Origin: Chrysemys picta bellii
Lineage: Eukaryota; Chordata; Testudines; Emydidae
Direction: 5' to 3'
Assembly (NCBI RefSeq): GCF_011386835.1
Contig: NC_088798.1
Location: 3,286,001-3,350,000, forward strand
DNA length: 64,000 nucleotides
Shown piece after piece: positions 44,388 to 56,134 of the stretch. The notes beneath the pieces were generated by a model, which searched no databases, was not told the DNA's origin, and saw only the letters and a list, made by a program, of their open reading frames with translations. The position numbers and the translations under genes are program-made. Every line of letters starts with the position of its first letter. The stretch's first letter is position 1.

Positions 44388-46475
44388 GAAAATCAAAATT
44401 AAGCTAACCCCGCAGATCCATGAGAAACTTAAATCACAGCCACCTTTAAAACTGGATCACCAGCACAGCCTGCATCTTAGATTTGAATGCAGACTGAGTG
44501 GGGAAAAATACAGCTGACGACATTACTATGCTAAAAAATAGGGACCCCAGAGTCTGGATTTTCCCAGAGGCACATGCTAATGAGCCTTGCTTCGTAAGCA
44601 GAATTCAGCTGATTGGTCTGTGCTAATTTCACCCCCTCAAATGGAACAGCCTAACCATCATTATGTGGGGGCGGGGGGTATTCACCTGGCCAGGCCCACC
44701 CCGGAGGAAGTTCTAGCAGAGGCAAGTCTGTTGTGTGGCAAGGAGGTGGCAGAAAGCTCCAGGGTTGGGCAGTGCTGTCTTTTCAGAGGGGCCCATTGCC
44801 CCCAGCGCTCACTAGAGAACCAGGCCCTCAAATGCACCCCCCTGACCCCGCACCAGGCAGAAACCCCAAGGGAAAGGGAAGAGAGCAACCAATCAGCAAT
44901 GCTCCTGGAGCTGCCAAGGCCCAACTGAAAAAGGGAAAACCCTCAGGCAACTGCTGTTTGTGGGGAAGGAGGAACCTCGGGGGAATCTGATTCTGAGGTT
45001 GTCCAGGGGAAGCACACAGCTAACGCTCTCACAACCATGTAGATCACCTAGGTCTCCTGGCACACCTATTCTCCACCCACACCCTGCCCTCATACACGTG
45101 AGGAGCTGAGAGTTATTACTCCTCAGTGCAGAGGATACACCAGCATTTAACCTTACCCATGGCCCACACGGAGCCTTCTTTCACGCCCTTTTATCGGCGC
45201 ACAAGAACCCGACGCACCCTGCTGTGCACCACACAAGCACTTGAGAGATCAAGGCCTTACTGTTTGCAAAGTCCTTAACAGATCCATGGTGGGGGGCAAG
45301 AGAGAAGGTTGACGTATTATTATTTAATAATAGCATTTTATTCCATTCCATCTGCAGGATCAGTTTCTTTGTCTGGACCTTCACTGCACAAGCCAAGGGT
45401 TCAAACTTACCTCCTGTGGGATCTAAGATGGACATCCTGGGCAAAAAGACGTGTTTGGACTCAAATAAGCAGCTTTAGATCTAACAATAGGGTGTTGAAA
45501 ACAAAAATACTCCAAATGCTAGAGAAAATCAAAACTGTTTAAGCATCCGAACCTGACATTTCTACCACCACCTGAAATGGGTATTTTCCTTTCCGTTTCA
45601 AAGCCTTATTTTCCAATCAGATTACATGCAGGATAAATACCATTATACACTGACAGCAGGCATTGCACAAGAAAATTGAGGATAAAGGTAAATGCAAAGA
45701 TTTACAGATACTTATCTCTGCATCTGTGCAAAGTGTTAGCTTTGAATTTGGTGTTCAAACACAGTGTCAATCACTCAAACCCAGAGAAACTGCAAATTTG
45801 CTTAGCTGGGTTGAGCCCGAGAGGGGCAAAATGGAGCCAGGTTTTTAGGGAATGGAAAAGAGCAACTGGCTATGAAGAGAGGGCAACAGCTTGCGTGAAA
45901 TGCTGACCTGATCCAAGCTAGCAAAACACAAACACAGTCGAGCGATCATCAACCAGGACCGTATGGCTCCCAGAGAACATACTGCACCCCAGAAGATCGG
46001 ATTCTAGCCACAGCTGCAGTGAGCCACTACCTTCTGCAAAGAAAGCGTTCTAATGGGGAGGTAAGACAATTGCAGGTGCTAGGAACAAGGAGGACACATT
46101 TACAGCTTTCTAAAGATTCACAAGTAATTCCTAGAGGGCCTGATCCTACCCCTAGTCACACAAGTAATCCTTCCATTCAGGACTTGGTGTAATTTCCCAC
46201 GTGCACTCACTCGTATTGTCCCTGAGCATGGGGCGCAGGATCGAGTCCACGGTGAATAAACGACCTTTGAAAGAAAAGGCTCTGCTATAAATATAAGGAA
46301 TTTGGGGCCCAACCTTGCTCTCATTAAAATCAGTGAGTGGTGAGTTAAGCAAGCGCAAGGCCAAGCTCTTTGTGAATATCAGTTTGGAGCAATTTTGACC
46401 TCAAGCTCCTCATCACAAAAATAGACCAGCATGCTTGCTTGTTTGTTTTCAAATCGTGATGCCTGGGCTAAACCT
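44388..46475. other. unannotated stretch
   Basis: No termini were seen. Short palindrome-like pieces near 46135-46200 and 46285-46345 contain TTTGGGGCCCAA-type and CATTCAGG motifs of the dispersed palindrome family. Confidence 0.3.
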
Positions 46476-47003
46476 CTATTTGACTGACTCAGTCTTCCTA
46501 CCTCTTAGCCACCGGACCCACTGTGTCCAACACTGCACGTCGCTCACAACAACCAACTGCTGTAACAGTTCATCAGACTGAAGCAGCTCCGTAAAAGATT
46601 CAAAACGTGGATCTTGGTGAAACTGCTCCAGATGCTCCTTCGCATCAGGATTTTCCTGCGCTGCATACACTCCCCACCAGCTCCCTACACGGACATCTTC
46701 AGTCAATGCTGGTACCAAGGTTTGGGACCCAAAACTGATCCTAATGACAAGCCATGCGGTACAATCTCTAACTGCAAGCCTCAGACGGCAACCAGAGATC
46801 AACCAAAGAAAAAGGCAACGAACGCCATGACCTGCAATCTTATCTGTTCACTGCAGAAACCCAGTGAAGAAGATCAAGTTTCCCTCATTCCATCAAATAA
46901 AGAAACACTCAGAAATATCACTGGCATGTTAAAACTACTTCAGGTTTCTGCTCTGCAGCCAAATATCACTCCCCGGCTGTTAAACAGATTTTTTAGCCAT
47001 TAG
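46476..47003. other. region with overlapping long open frames, unassigned
   Basis: A frame on the minus strand (stop near 46476, open back to about 46860) contains KEHLEQFHQDPRF and SFTELLQSDELLQQL. On the plus strand 46614-47003 is open for 130 codons and ends in LQVSALQPNITPRLL. Neither is a domain I recognise. One may be an exon or an old transposon gene, or both may be chance. Confidence 0.25.
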
Positions 47004-47359
47004 TGGAACATTAGAAGTTCAGTGAATCTGAAGTTTATTATTTCCATGATTCAGTGGATATTCTTTTCCGAATTTATACTGCTTGGCTGAGCTACGTCAG
47101 CTATAAATCAAACCATTTACTAAGTTGGTTAATACGCCGCGGCACAGGACTGGCACATTTGTGCAAGTTGGCTGCAGAACGAGAGGGTTTAAGGAATTGC
47201 CAGAAACACTAAACCCAGTTATTTAAAATCCATTAAAAAAAAAATGGAATAAGCCTGTGGTGATCATTGGATGTACAGAACAGGCTAAACTCAAGTAGTT
47301 GTGCTGCTGTTCAATATTACATACATTTGTGGGAGTGGTTTTTAGATAGAGAGAGATAA
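47004..47359. other. unannotated stretch
   Basis: Nothing recognised. Confidence 0.3.
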
Positions 47360-47432
47360 TGCTTTGAGCAGGGGGTTGGACTAGATGACCTCCTGAGGTC
47401 CCTTCCAACCCTCAGATTCCATGATTCTATGA
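47360..47432 (+). repeat. CR1-type 3' tail (CR1 or SINE remnant)
   Basis: GCTTTGAGCAGGGGGTTGGA, then GACCTCCTGAGGTCCCTTCC, ending in ATTCCATGATTCTATGATA, the CR1 3' terminal octamer repeat. The upstream part does not continue as CR1 or as the tRNA head. The same tail ends the SINE at 59113-59294. Confidence 0.8.
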
Positions 47433-47985
47433 TAATGTGAGGTCTAGCAGGTTGGGGCATATTCTCCTGAAGGAAGTAGCATTACTTGGCACATCTAATA
47501 CCAGAAGGGACAAAGCAATAGAGAGTAAGTTCTAGGCAGGCATCCTGTCCTGGCAGTGGAACAGGGTAGATATGATCCAGGACTTTTCCGCCTCTAACTT
47601 CTACTTGTGGGCTTCATAATGGTGAGTTTATGCCATTGTCTTGTCTGATATCTTGCCATTTCTCACCAGGCTGTTACCCTTTCTTCCATTTAAGAAGTGA
47701 CCCAGAGAGCAGGCTGTGGGGATTGCCATGTGGGAGCCGAGGTTGAAAGCAGTTTGATATAGAACGGCACAGAAGAGAGGTTCGTTCTCCTACCTGAAAA
47801 CTGGATTTCTGCTAAGATCTCCTCCCAGCGTGGGGCGAAAAGGTTCCTGCTTCTCCCCTGAGCTAGTGACATAATGAAGGTGTCCAGTTTTTGACACCAT
47901 TTGAACAGCCCATTCCTCACAGCCATGGGCTGGCATTTCCCTGATCACAGAACTATTAATTTTGTGCTACTTTGTACCACAATTC
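47433..47985. other. unannotated stretch
   Basis: Nothing recognised. Confidence 0.3.
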
Positions 47986-47989
47986 AGGT

Positions 47990-48500
47990 GCAATTATCCA
48001 GCTCCGTACTTCTGTTCCCCCCCACTCCCTCTTCAGGGCCCTGTAAGTACTACACATGGGCTTTCAGGTGGGCTGGTTTAATAACCGAAACAGTTCAAAC
48101 AATCCTGAGGGTCCCAAAACAAAGGTTCATCACCACACAACAGTCCATACTTAGCGCTGGTGTCTTCTCCCACAGCTGGAGCTCTTCTTCTGCCCCAGTC
48201 TGTTCTCACAGCCCATCCTCCCAGCTGGAGCTCAGCCTTCTGGCTCTGGCCTCTAGCTCCCAAACTCCATCCAGGTTTTTCCACAGAAGCCTCCTGGGCT
48301 CATTTCTCACAGCTCCCTTGAGACAAGAACTTCCCTGCAGGACCCTTCACGCTCCCTGCTGACTCTCTACAGTTTTCTATGCTTCCCCTCTCATTGCGGT
48401 CTCCAGCTGCTCTTTGTAGGGCGATCACCCTGATCTCCCAGGCGTGACTCATTTGGTAATTAGGGGTGGCTAGCCTCAGCCCTCACAGGGTGGGCCACCC
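47990..48500 (-). repeat. candidate LTR-like or GA-rich interspersed repeat
   Basis: On the minus strand the segment is GA-rich (AGAGCAGCTGGAGACC, AAGAAGAGCTCCAGCTG) and ends with GTTTCGGTTATTAAACCAG, a possible ATTAAA polyadenylation signal, then CCCACCTGAAAGCCC. This is the style of reptile LTR elements, but I found no TG...CA ends and no target duplication. The 153-codon plus-strand frame here is a reflection of the biased composition. Confidence 0.35.
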
Positions 48501-49234
48501 TGTTCTAGGTGCTGTATGTACCCAAAATGAAAGACAATCCCCTACCCCCAAGGAGTTTCCAATCTACGTCGACCACCACCAGCATGCTTTGCACTGTACA
48601 AAAATGTCACTGGCCCGAGCCCCAAAGATCCTACAGTCTGACCAGCAGCTAGGATTTCCAGGCTGGGAGAGTCCTTCACAAAAATAAAACACTTCTAGAC
48701 TGGGAGAACTTGTGAAGAAATGCAATTAACGAGCTCTGCTTAGCAGTAATCCTAGGCACCCCTAAGGACAGCAAGATCAGCTGAGACAAGCCGCCCCACT
48801 GAGGAATGCCATATTTACAGGGTGGCACATGGTAAAAGATTGCTGCCTGGTGGGTCTCTAGCACCAAAGGACAAGGTGACTCTTCGCGAACGTGCCCAGA
48901 CCCCCAAGGAGGAGAGGGACTCTTCCCGGCCTTTTAAGATTCTTTAATACAAGACTGTACCCACTTAGTCAGACCAGATCAAGCCGGTTATGGACCTTTC
49001 TTGGAACAGAGGATAAAACGGGAATGGGGAATCGCATTTGTTCAACTCCTGAGTTGCAGGGAGACTGGAGTTTAGAACCTCAACTCCATCCGGGCAATAT
49101 CAGGATTTCTCATTTTAGAAACACAGACACCTTGAGCCCTATGAAATTTACCTGGGGAGAGAGATGGGAACCATTCTCTTGGGCCAAAAAATAATACAGA
49201 GGAATTTACAAGGCAGGGCCTGCTTCCCTTCCCA

Positions 49235-49320
49235 CTTGAACGATCCCCCGGCAGAGATGGGATCGGACTCTGCACACCTGACCCCTGGTCTCTCCTCTAA
49301 ACACTAGGCCAATCTTGCCT
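49235..49320 (-). repeat. MIR-like SINE head, antisense
   Basis: GAGATGGGATCGGACTCTGC and TCTAAACACTAGGCCAATCT correspond to the reversed B-box and A-box side of a tRNA-derived SINE head (…GGATCGGACTC… and …AACACTAGGCCA…). Confidence 0.55.
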
Positions 49321-50267
49321 CCGGTGGACGTGAACAGGCCCAAAGATACTTCAAAGAGCCTCGACAAGCAGCTTGGTCTAACTACCGGAGACGGGGAGAA
49401 GGAGCAGCCCTCTATTAGACACTGGGGGAAATCGAGCAGAAACAGGCAACAAAGGCAAATTATACTCCCACTTATTGGCTAATTTGCGTTCTGCAGCTTG
49501 GTCTGCGACAGCACAAACACAGCTTCCTCCTCCTTCGCCCTGACAGGCCGGGTGACAACTGATAGCCACGCAGGATTTCCCCCACACTCCGCATCTTCAG
49601 TCCGATTCCTTCTGTTCAGGACAAAATCTGTTAGCCCACTCCAGCTCCCTGCTAAAGGCAGAGATTCTTTCACTGAACTCGCAGCTCGGAAAGCTCCGCA
49701 GAGCAGGCGTCTGTTCTGTCTCAACTGACCCACAGAAAGCACACGAGCTAGTGTCCAGGAGTATAAATCTGCCCTTCTTGCTTGTTTCATGGTCAAGGGC
49801 ACCCTGCAGGATATCCTGCGGTCTAAGCAGAAGCCACAACAATTCGGATTCTATTGGCGCATGTAAAACTATGATGTGGGTGCCTGGCTTTATTTGCTGC
49901 GTGTTATCTGGAAGTGGAAAGAACTTACTTTAGGAGACGAGAATACTGGTCATCAGGCATTTTACCGCACACAAAATGTAAACTAGATTTTGTTGCTAAA
50001 TAACGTGCATAAAAATAAGAGCTTTATTTCCCCCAATGGATTTCCTTGTATCTAATTTTTTTTCTTCTTCCCAGAAGTCAAAGTTTTGTGATATGAGAAA
50101 CAGAAGGGGAAGCTCCTTCCACGGTTCCGTCACATGATTTATGCAGCCTTATATAGCCCTTCGGGGCTCTGCATATATAAGTGAGTGATGGTGCCCTCTA
50201 GTGGCTGGGCACACAGGGCACGTGGAACCTGCACACCTAGCACCTAAAGGAGACCCCCTTAAGCTCA

Positions 50268-50330
50268 AATAAGAGAGGGCAGTGGTTTTGAAGCCAAAGA
50301 ACCCGAGTTCAAGTCCCGGGTCTCCAAGCA
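50268..50330 (+). repeat. MIR-like SINE head, sense
   Basis: GGGCAGTGGTTTTGAAGCC followed by GAGTTCAAGTCCCGGGTCTC gives an A-box-like and a good B-box-like sequence at tRNA spacing. It lacks a core. Confidence 0.45.
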
Positions 50331-51329
50331 AAGATATCCTTTACAGAGTAACTGAGTCTCATCTGCAGTGTGCTGACTGCTTACGGCTGAGTGCACGGTT
50401 TATAACAGAACGTGACACAAAGTCATACTGATTTCAGACATGCACTTAGATCATGCAGGGGCATTCTGGGGCGGGCAGCTCAATTCGTTTGTTACGGTTA
50501 CAATGCAATCAAATATTTAGAACCAACGTTTTGTCTCCGGTCTCGCCCTGCCATTCCAGCAGAAAAGCGATCGCAACCGAGCAGGGAGAATGTGTAGTGT
50601 AAACAGAGAGACGCTGCTGAAGGGCAGAGTTTCGGCACTTGACATGCTACAATAGGATACACTGTCTGCTTTTCTTGGAAATGAGAGGCTGATATTGTGA
50701 AGCAGTTAAATGCTAGACAACCAGGAGAGGCTATCGCGGTCCGGTGTCTGAAAAGCCAGCCTTTGTCTGCCGCTCTCACAGAAACTTGGTAATGTGCGAG
50801 GGAAAGCAGTGGGTAAAGCCTTGGATCTCTTTACTTATAATCATCCATGGTCTCATCACAAAGGGCTTGAATACATCTTTGATTGGTTATGTATTAGAGG
50901 AACTATCCCACAGCATGGGGCCAGCCATGTGCAGGAAAAGGAATTCTATTCACCAGCCAGGGCTGAAATGTAAAATGTGGTAATTATTTCATCCAAACTG
51001 GTTTAAAGCTATTTCTGGTTCAATACGACTTCTCTTCAAAGGAGAGATTGGAGGTTTTGGGGGGGAGTTAGAGAGCCAGTGCCCATTCTGATGATCCTTA
51101 GCCCAGCTGTCTCCCACCCCACAGCCATCTGAGATCTCAGAGCTGAGACCGACGGGGCGCAACCCTTGTTGTCCAACCTCGCTTGAGCATCTAAGCTCCT
51201 CGGTCCGCCTTGTTTGTTTGTGAGTCAGCCGCTCCCGCCTGTAGCCAGCCGCGGCAGGGTGGGCATCCGAGCCGCTGCCCTTGTTCGCACGCAAGCGGCT
51301 TCCTTGTTGTTCTAATGAAACAAAGGACC

Positions 51330-52150
51330 GATGGCACATGGGCCTTGACAGGACTCCCTTTAATGAAGGTGATTGAAATTCAAGTGAATATTCATAAATT
51401 ACCCCTGCTCTAATTTGTACAAAGCGACAGCCTGAAAACCAGTGATGACTGAAGAGGCCCCAAATAATTTTGTTTGATTACAATCTCCCTCACCTTCATT
51501 ATCTTTTATGTCTATTTCAGCTCGGGACACTACATATTCATCTCCATTCTCCCTCGGTCTCCCCTTCTGTTTGTGTTTCCCTCCCCCACCTTTTATTGTA
51601 ATTTCCCTCTTGCTTCTGTTGTGCATTCACGGATTGTTTTTTTGGAGTTCATTTTTTTTTTTAAAGGAGTGTGTTGTCTGGATAGAAAATTACATTTGCA
51701 TGCTTGAGAGGGGCCTGAGGGGGTTCGCTATGGGTTTTGGCAAAGATCCTAGCTTTTGGGGAGGGGGGAGGGACGTTGATTTGATTTCCTCCTCTTCCCA
51801 CCCCCTTCTCCCTTTTCTTTCCATATTATAAATGTCTGGCTGATTTTTCTTTTCTTTTTCTGCATGTGCAAACCACTTGAAGAACAATGGCACAGATTAG
51901 AGGCCTTCCTTAGGGCTGTTTATGAATGCAGTTGTAGAGTTCAGCAAAGCAGAAACATTACATACACTAATTGGACATTTAATTACTAATGAAGCTGGCA
52001 ACTGAGTAATTTTTTTCTGAGGTCTGAAGTAATTTGACAGTCCCTCCAAAAAGCTCTCTTAACTGCCCATTTAATTACAGCTGGGCACAGGTTTTCCTGC
52101 TCACACTGTAGCCTGCTGTCCTCTTACAAATGCTTTCACCTTTTATTCAT
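51330..52150. promoter_or_regulatory. candidate conserved non-coding block
   Basis: 51350-51500 (TGAATATTCATAAATTACCC, CAAATAATTTTGTTTGATTA) and 51885-52150 (CACTAATTGGACATTTAATT, CCCATTTAATTACAGCTGGG) are rich in AATTA/TAATTG homeodomain-type cores, have few CpG, and hold no repeats. Such texture is common in vertebrate developmental enhancers. This is an impression from composition only. Confidence 0.3.
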
Positions 52151-52694
52151 TAAAAAAAAAAAATCGGATCAGTTTTAACCTCTAAAAAATTGCCATTTTG
52201 GCCAACTGGGCAAGAGGGAGCTGCGTGGCCTTTTTGCTCTAAGTAACTGACGCCGAAGCAGTGTCAGAAAGCAACGGCTCAGGATACTGTAGGTTTCAGG
52301 GAAAATGAAGGCTTGTAGAGGTTTGAGAAGGAAAACACCTGGTAGGTTAGCCAGACCACTGGCCACAGCCCGGACTGTTCCTCACCAGAGCATTTCCCAC
52401 TCATTGTCTAATCTAGTTGTTAAATGACCCAGGTGTCAGGGTTTAGGTCCTTTCCCATAGGAGCCTGTTTCACAGACCAACGCATCTCACTGTCAGGGAG
52501 ATCTCCCCGCCCTTCAGTGGTCAGCCTACGTTTTCCCTGCCTTCCTGTCGCCATCTTCCCTGTCGAGCTAAGTTTGAGTGAACTCCACCCCTGCGCAGCC
52601 TATCCAAGCAAGGCACTATGCACCACATAAGCAAAACTTTTCCATCCCCAGTGTTTAAAGCGATGCTCCTGAATCTACAATCATGGACTACAGA
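52151..52694. other. unannotated stretch
   Basis: Nothing recognised. Confidence 0.3.
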
Positions 52695-52791
52695 AACATG
52701 GCCTGACTTCCAGAGGTGCTGAGTGCCTGCAGCTGCCATGGACTCCAATGGGTTTGTGGGCGCTCAGCACCTCTACAGAGCAGGCCATGTT
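52695..52791. repeat. palindromic repeat with GAGGTGCTGAG arms
   Basis: AACATGGCCTGACTTCCAGA and its partner, whose reverse complement is AACATGGCCTGCTCTGTAGA, open 97 bp that fold back almost end to end (AGAGGTGCTGAGTGCC against AGAGGTGCTGAGCGCC), with CCATGGACTCCAATGGG at the turn. This is the same family as the insert in the MIR at 25835-25920 and its mirror copy at 30815-30870. Confidence 0.75.
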
Positions 52792-53514
52792 TATTTAGCT
52801 GCCTGAGCTCCCAATCCTGGGACTGACAGCAGGCGAGGAGCGCCACGTGACGGCAGCGAGGCTCCCTGCAGGCAAGCCGACCCACCGGGCACGGTCAATT
52901 GCCGAATCGGGGCCTACCCATGGATTTTGGAAGCTAACTTCAAGCCACCTTGCTCAGACCCCCAGCACTGGGATGAATTTCATCCACTGTGACTTGGACT
53001 GCTCTCTTTGGGTTAAGCAAGCCCCAATGTCTCTATGCCTAGCATTAGGCTCCAGGGAGAAGATCCTAGAGCTTCTGTTGATCGGAAATCTTTTAACTGT
53101 CAATGAATGTAGCGTAGCAAAATGACAGGGTTTAAGAGTATAAAGACAGCAATTTACAAAAGTGCTCTGTCATGTAGAGTTAGGGGGGTGGGGGGGATTT
53201 CTAGCTTTAATTATGGAAGTGCTGGCTGTAGCAGGTCCATAGCAATCATTCTAAGTAAGTTAACAAATAATCTTTGGTTATCCTCTCCTCCGGATTCGCC
53301 ATCACATCGTACTGTCTGTCTATCAGACTGTAGGCTCACCAGGGCAGGAGCGGTCTGCTTTTGTGTATTACCCAGCCCACAGTCAGCACTTACATATAAG
53401 AGAAGAAATGCGTTTTTACTGCCCACATCTGAGACATTGGGTTTGTTAACTTGCTTCAAAAACTATCACACCCAGGTACATTTCTCCACAGATCACAGTG
53501 CCCGGAGCTTTTAG
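52792..53514. other. unannotated stretch
   Basis: Nothing recognised beyond a G-rich run near 53183-53197. Confidence 0.3.
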
Positions 53515-54070
53515 TAAGGCCTCGTTTTCATGCGAAAGTGGTGCCCATTTTAACTAAATCAGTTTAGAAACTGATCTAGTTAATCCGGTGCAGGGCCCTC
53601 GTGTAGACACTCATTTCGGTTTTGAGTGGCTGGGTAAATAGATTCCTTATTGTTAAACTAAACTGATCCATGGTGATCTTAGGGCTGGTCTACACGGGGG
53701 CGGGAAATCGATCTAAGATACGCAACTTCAGCTACGAGAATAGTGTAGCTGAAGTCGACATATCTTAGATCGATTTACCTCGGGTCCTCACGGCGCGGGA
53801 TGGACGGCTGCGGCTCCCCCGTCGACTCCGCTTCCGCCTCTCGCTCTGGTGGAGTTCCGGAGTCGACGGGGAGCACGTTCAGGGATCAATTTATTGTGTC
53901 TAGACGAGATGCGATGAATCGATCCCCGACAGATTGATTACTACCCACCAATCCAGCGGGTAGTGAAGACATACCCTTAGACTGAAATAAAAGAGTGTCT
54001 GCACAAAGGCATTGAGTTAAAGACATTGGTCTCTAAACCAATTGTTAAAGTCTCATGAAGGCAAGGGCTG
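53515..54070. mobile_element. outer foldback MITE interrupted by a Harbinger MITE
   Basis: The left end TAAGGCCTCGTTTTCATGCG pairs with the right end, reverse complement TCAGCCCTTGCCTTCATGAG. Inner motifs also pair across the element: GTAGACACTCATTTCGGTTT on the left with ACTGAAATAAAAGAGTGTCTG on the right (the latter quoted as AAATAAAAGAGTGTCTG). ACTAAATCAGTTTAGAAACTG is a palindrome within the left half. The second element, 53682-53976, sits at its centre. The right limit is approximate. Confidence 0.6.
53682..53976. mobile_element. PIF/Harbinger-type MITE nested in another MITE
   Basis: It is bounded by TTA (53679-53681 and 53977-53979), with ends GGGCTGGTCTACACGGGG and CGGGTAGTGAAGACATACCC. 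Subterminal arms CGATCTAAGATACGCAACTTC and GAAGTCGACATATCTTAGATCG fold together (left arm quoted in part as CGATCTAAGATACGC). Length (295 bp) and layout match 7348-7643. Confidence 0.82.
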
Positions 54071-55242
54071 AAAGCAGAATTGTGATTTAGCCAGAGGATG
54101 CGGTATTCGTAAGTGACATGAAGCCACAGTGGAGATGGTGGTGCTGTCACCAAAACCATTCCAAAGACTGGACTGGTTAACTCACCCTGTGGACAGCAGA
54201 ACCCCATGGCACAAGCTGTCTGGATGATGTCTGGGGAAGGGCTGAGGAGCAGCTGAACTGCATTTCAGCTTCCTAGCATTTCTTGCAATGGTGAGGCTGC
54301 AAGTGTGCTGAGATCACCGCCGCTCGTGCTGGCTGATATTGTCTCACTGTTTCCTTGCACCAGTCTCCATCTGTTGTTTCTTGTCTTATATTTTGACTGA
54401 CAGTTCTTAGGGGCAGGGACTGTCTTTTTGTTCTGTGTCTGTACAGCATCTAGCACAACGGGGCCCTGGCAAATACAAATACCAAGAGATCAGGCACTTC
54501 CAGCAACACCCTGTCACTTTCTCTTTTGTGCAGAGGGTTCAAAGAAGAACTATTTAACGCTGAGCAAGATTTTTTTCCAGGCCTTCATTCACACAGCACA
54601 GCTGTGATTGCAGTTGATTTACTAAGTTATACTTTTAATGAGGTAAGTCTTTTAGATTTTTTTTTTAAACACACACACACACACCAACAACAGAACATAT
54701 CAGTGTCGCAGTGCAAGGAGACTAGGGGGAAGAACCATTTTTTAAAATGACAAACACCACCGCATATTGGGAGAGCAAATTCTTTTTTATTTCGAAGAGC
54801 ACCAAGTGTTTTATGAGATAAGGCTGGTGGGGACAAATCAAACTGTGTTAACTGGCCAGAGGTTCTTCTACAGAAGTGGTGGCCCATACTTGTCCATTGG
54901 TAGTTCAATGCAATGGGAACGGCGCCTTATAAACCAGAGACTCGGTTGCTCTTCTGCATACCGAGAAAGTCTATTGGCTCACCTCAGTGGTTCCAGTTTC
55001 CTGGAGAGTTCTGGACATTAGGAACAACCCCTAATGGATCCTGACGCCCACAAGAGCACAGATCATATCCTTCAAATTCTATTAATGTTGGATACATTTC
55101 AAACGATCCTAAAGCAATCTTGGCGAGCATGGAAACCAGGCTCAATGAAGATAGCTCCTTAAATCTTTCTTTACCCATCTCAGTCCCCTCGAACACCACA
55201 ACATTGTGTATAACTCACACATGGGCTAAATACAAGGGCCAA
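54071..55242. other. unannotated stretch with CA microsatellite
   Basis: A T-run followed by (CA)n lies at 54657-54685. Nothing else was recognised. Confidence 0.35.
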
Positions 55243-55335
55243 GATTTTCAAAGGTGACTTGTGATTTCACGCGCCCAACGGGAAACACTTCAACAGGGGA
55301 CTGTGCACCCCCAAATCTTAAAATCAGGCTCCTGT
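55243..55335. repeat. old dispersed repeat, CAAGATTTTCAAAGGTGAC type
   Basis: CCAAGATTTTCAAAGGTGAC opens the piece, and ATCTTAAAATCAGGCTCCTG lies near its end in roughly inverted arrangement. It is similar in style to the other short foldback repeats. Confidence 0.4.
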
Positions 55336-55864
55336 CCAGGGTCTCAAGATGGGCAACCAAAATCTGCAGAACAAATTGGCCTCTCTTGCTCTCTTCGTTA
55401 TCTACCCTTGTGGCTCTCTTCTCTAGATGACAGCAGCTGAGGTTGCAGGAGAACCTCAAAGGAAAGATCAAACAAACGGGACAAGCCCACTGAAATGAAC
55501 CAAACGGACATCAGCATGTGTCTTCCTGAAAGGTTTATGCTCATGTCACATTTGCCCTCTTACTCACATGCTCAGCTTAGGTACTCACTAATGAAACTTC
55601 TTTTTCCAAGAAGAAATTGACAGGTAAGGAAAATTCTCCTCTTATCTAACACACGTCCATCAATCCTTTGGAAAGTAGCCAAAACATATGTGCCAAAAGA
55701 AGAAAAATCCTATAGACCGATTTTTCCTTTTTCTTGGCACAGATGCTGGACCCGATGCCCATCCCATACGTATTTGCTGAAGTTTTTGGACTGTTCTTAT
55801 CCATGAAGGAGGGACTGCTGTGGTTCAATGAGCTTCTCTCTTTGAGGGCTAAAAACTCCTTTTA
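55336..55864. other. unannotated stretch
   Basis: Nothing recognised. Confidence 0.3.
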
Positions 55865-56131
55865 GGGTAGGTCTAGACAGCAAGTGAAGTAGGAGTGTAG
55901 CCCAATGCTAGCTTTAATCTAGCTAGTCCGTAACAACAATAGCACAGATGCAGTGGCCCACAGAGGGGCCTGGGTATGTACTCTCCCTGCTATGTACTCT
56001 CCCATACTGAAGCCTGCACGGCCACATCTACACTATTACCGTTCCCCGGGCTAGCTAGATTAAAGCTGGCATGACTATGCCTACCTGTGCTACAATCATA
56101 CTTCCGCTTGCCATGTGGACATGACATACCC
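55865..56131. mobile_element. Harbinger-type MITE with long inverted arms
   Basis: The ends GGGTAGGTCTAGACAGCAAG and the reverse complement of the right end, GGGTATGTCATGTCCACATG, are similar. Further in, GCTAGCTTTAATCTAGCTAG recurs inverted as CTAGCTAGATTAAAGCTGGC. The flanking triplets are TTA and TTG, so the Harbinger target is likely with one change. Confidence 0.7.
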
Positions 56132-56134
56132 TTG

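Larger units (their letters stand above)
48501..51329. other. mostly unannotated stretch
   Basis: Apart from the two short MIR-like pieces listed separately (49235-49320, 50268-50330), I see no element termini or exon. Confidence 0.3.

Noticed and set aside
47690..47926. Short minus-strand frame considered as an exon
   Set aside because: No domain, and no convincing acceptor with a polypyrimidine tract.
47901..48362. 153-codon serine-rich open frame
   Set aside because: It is the pyrimidine-rich strand of a candidate GA-rich repeat; composition explains the lack of stops.
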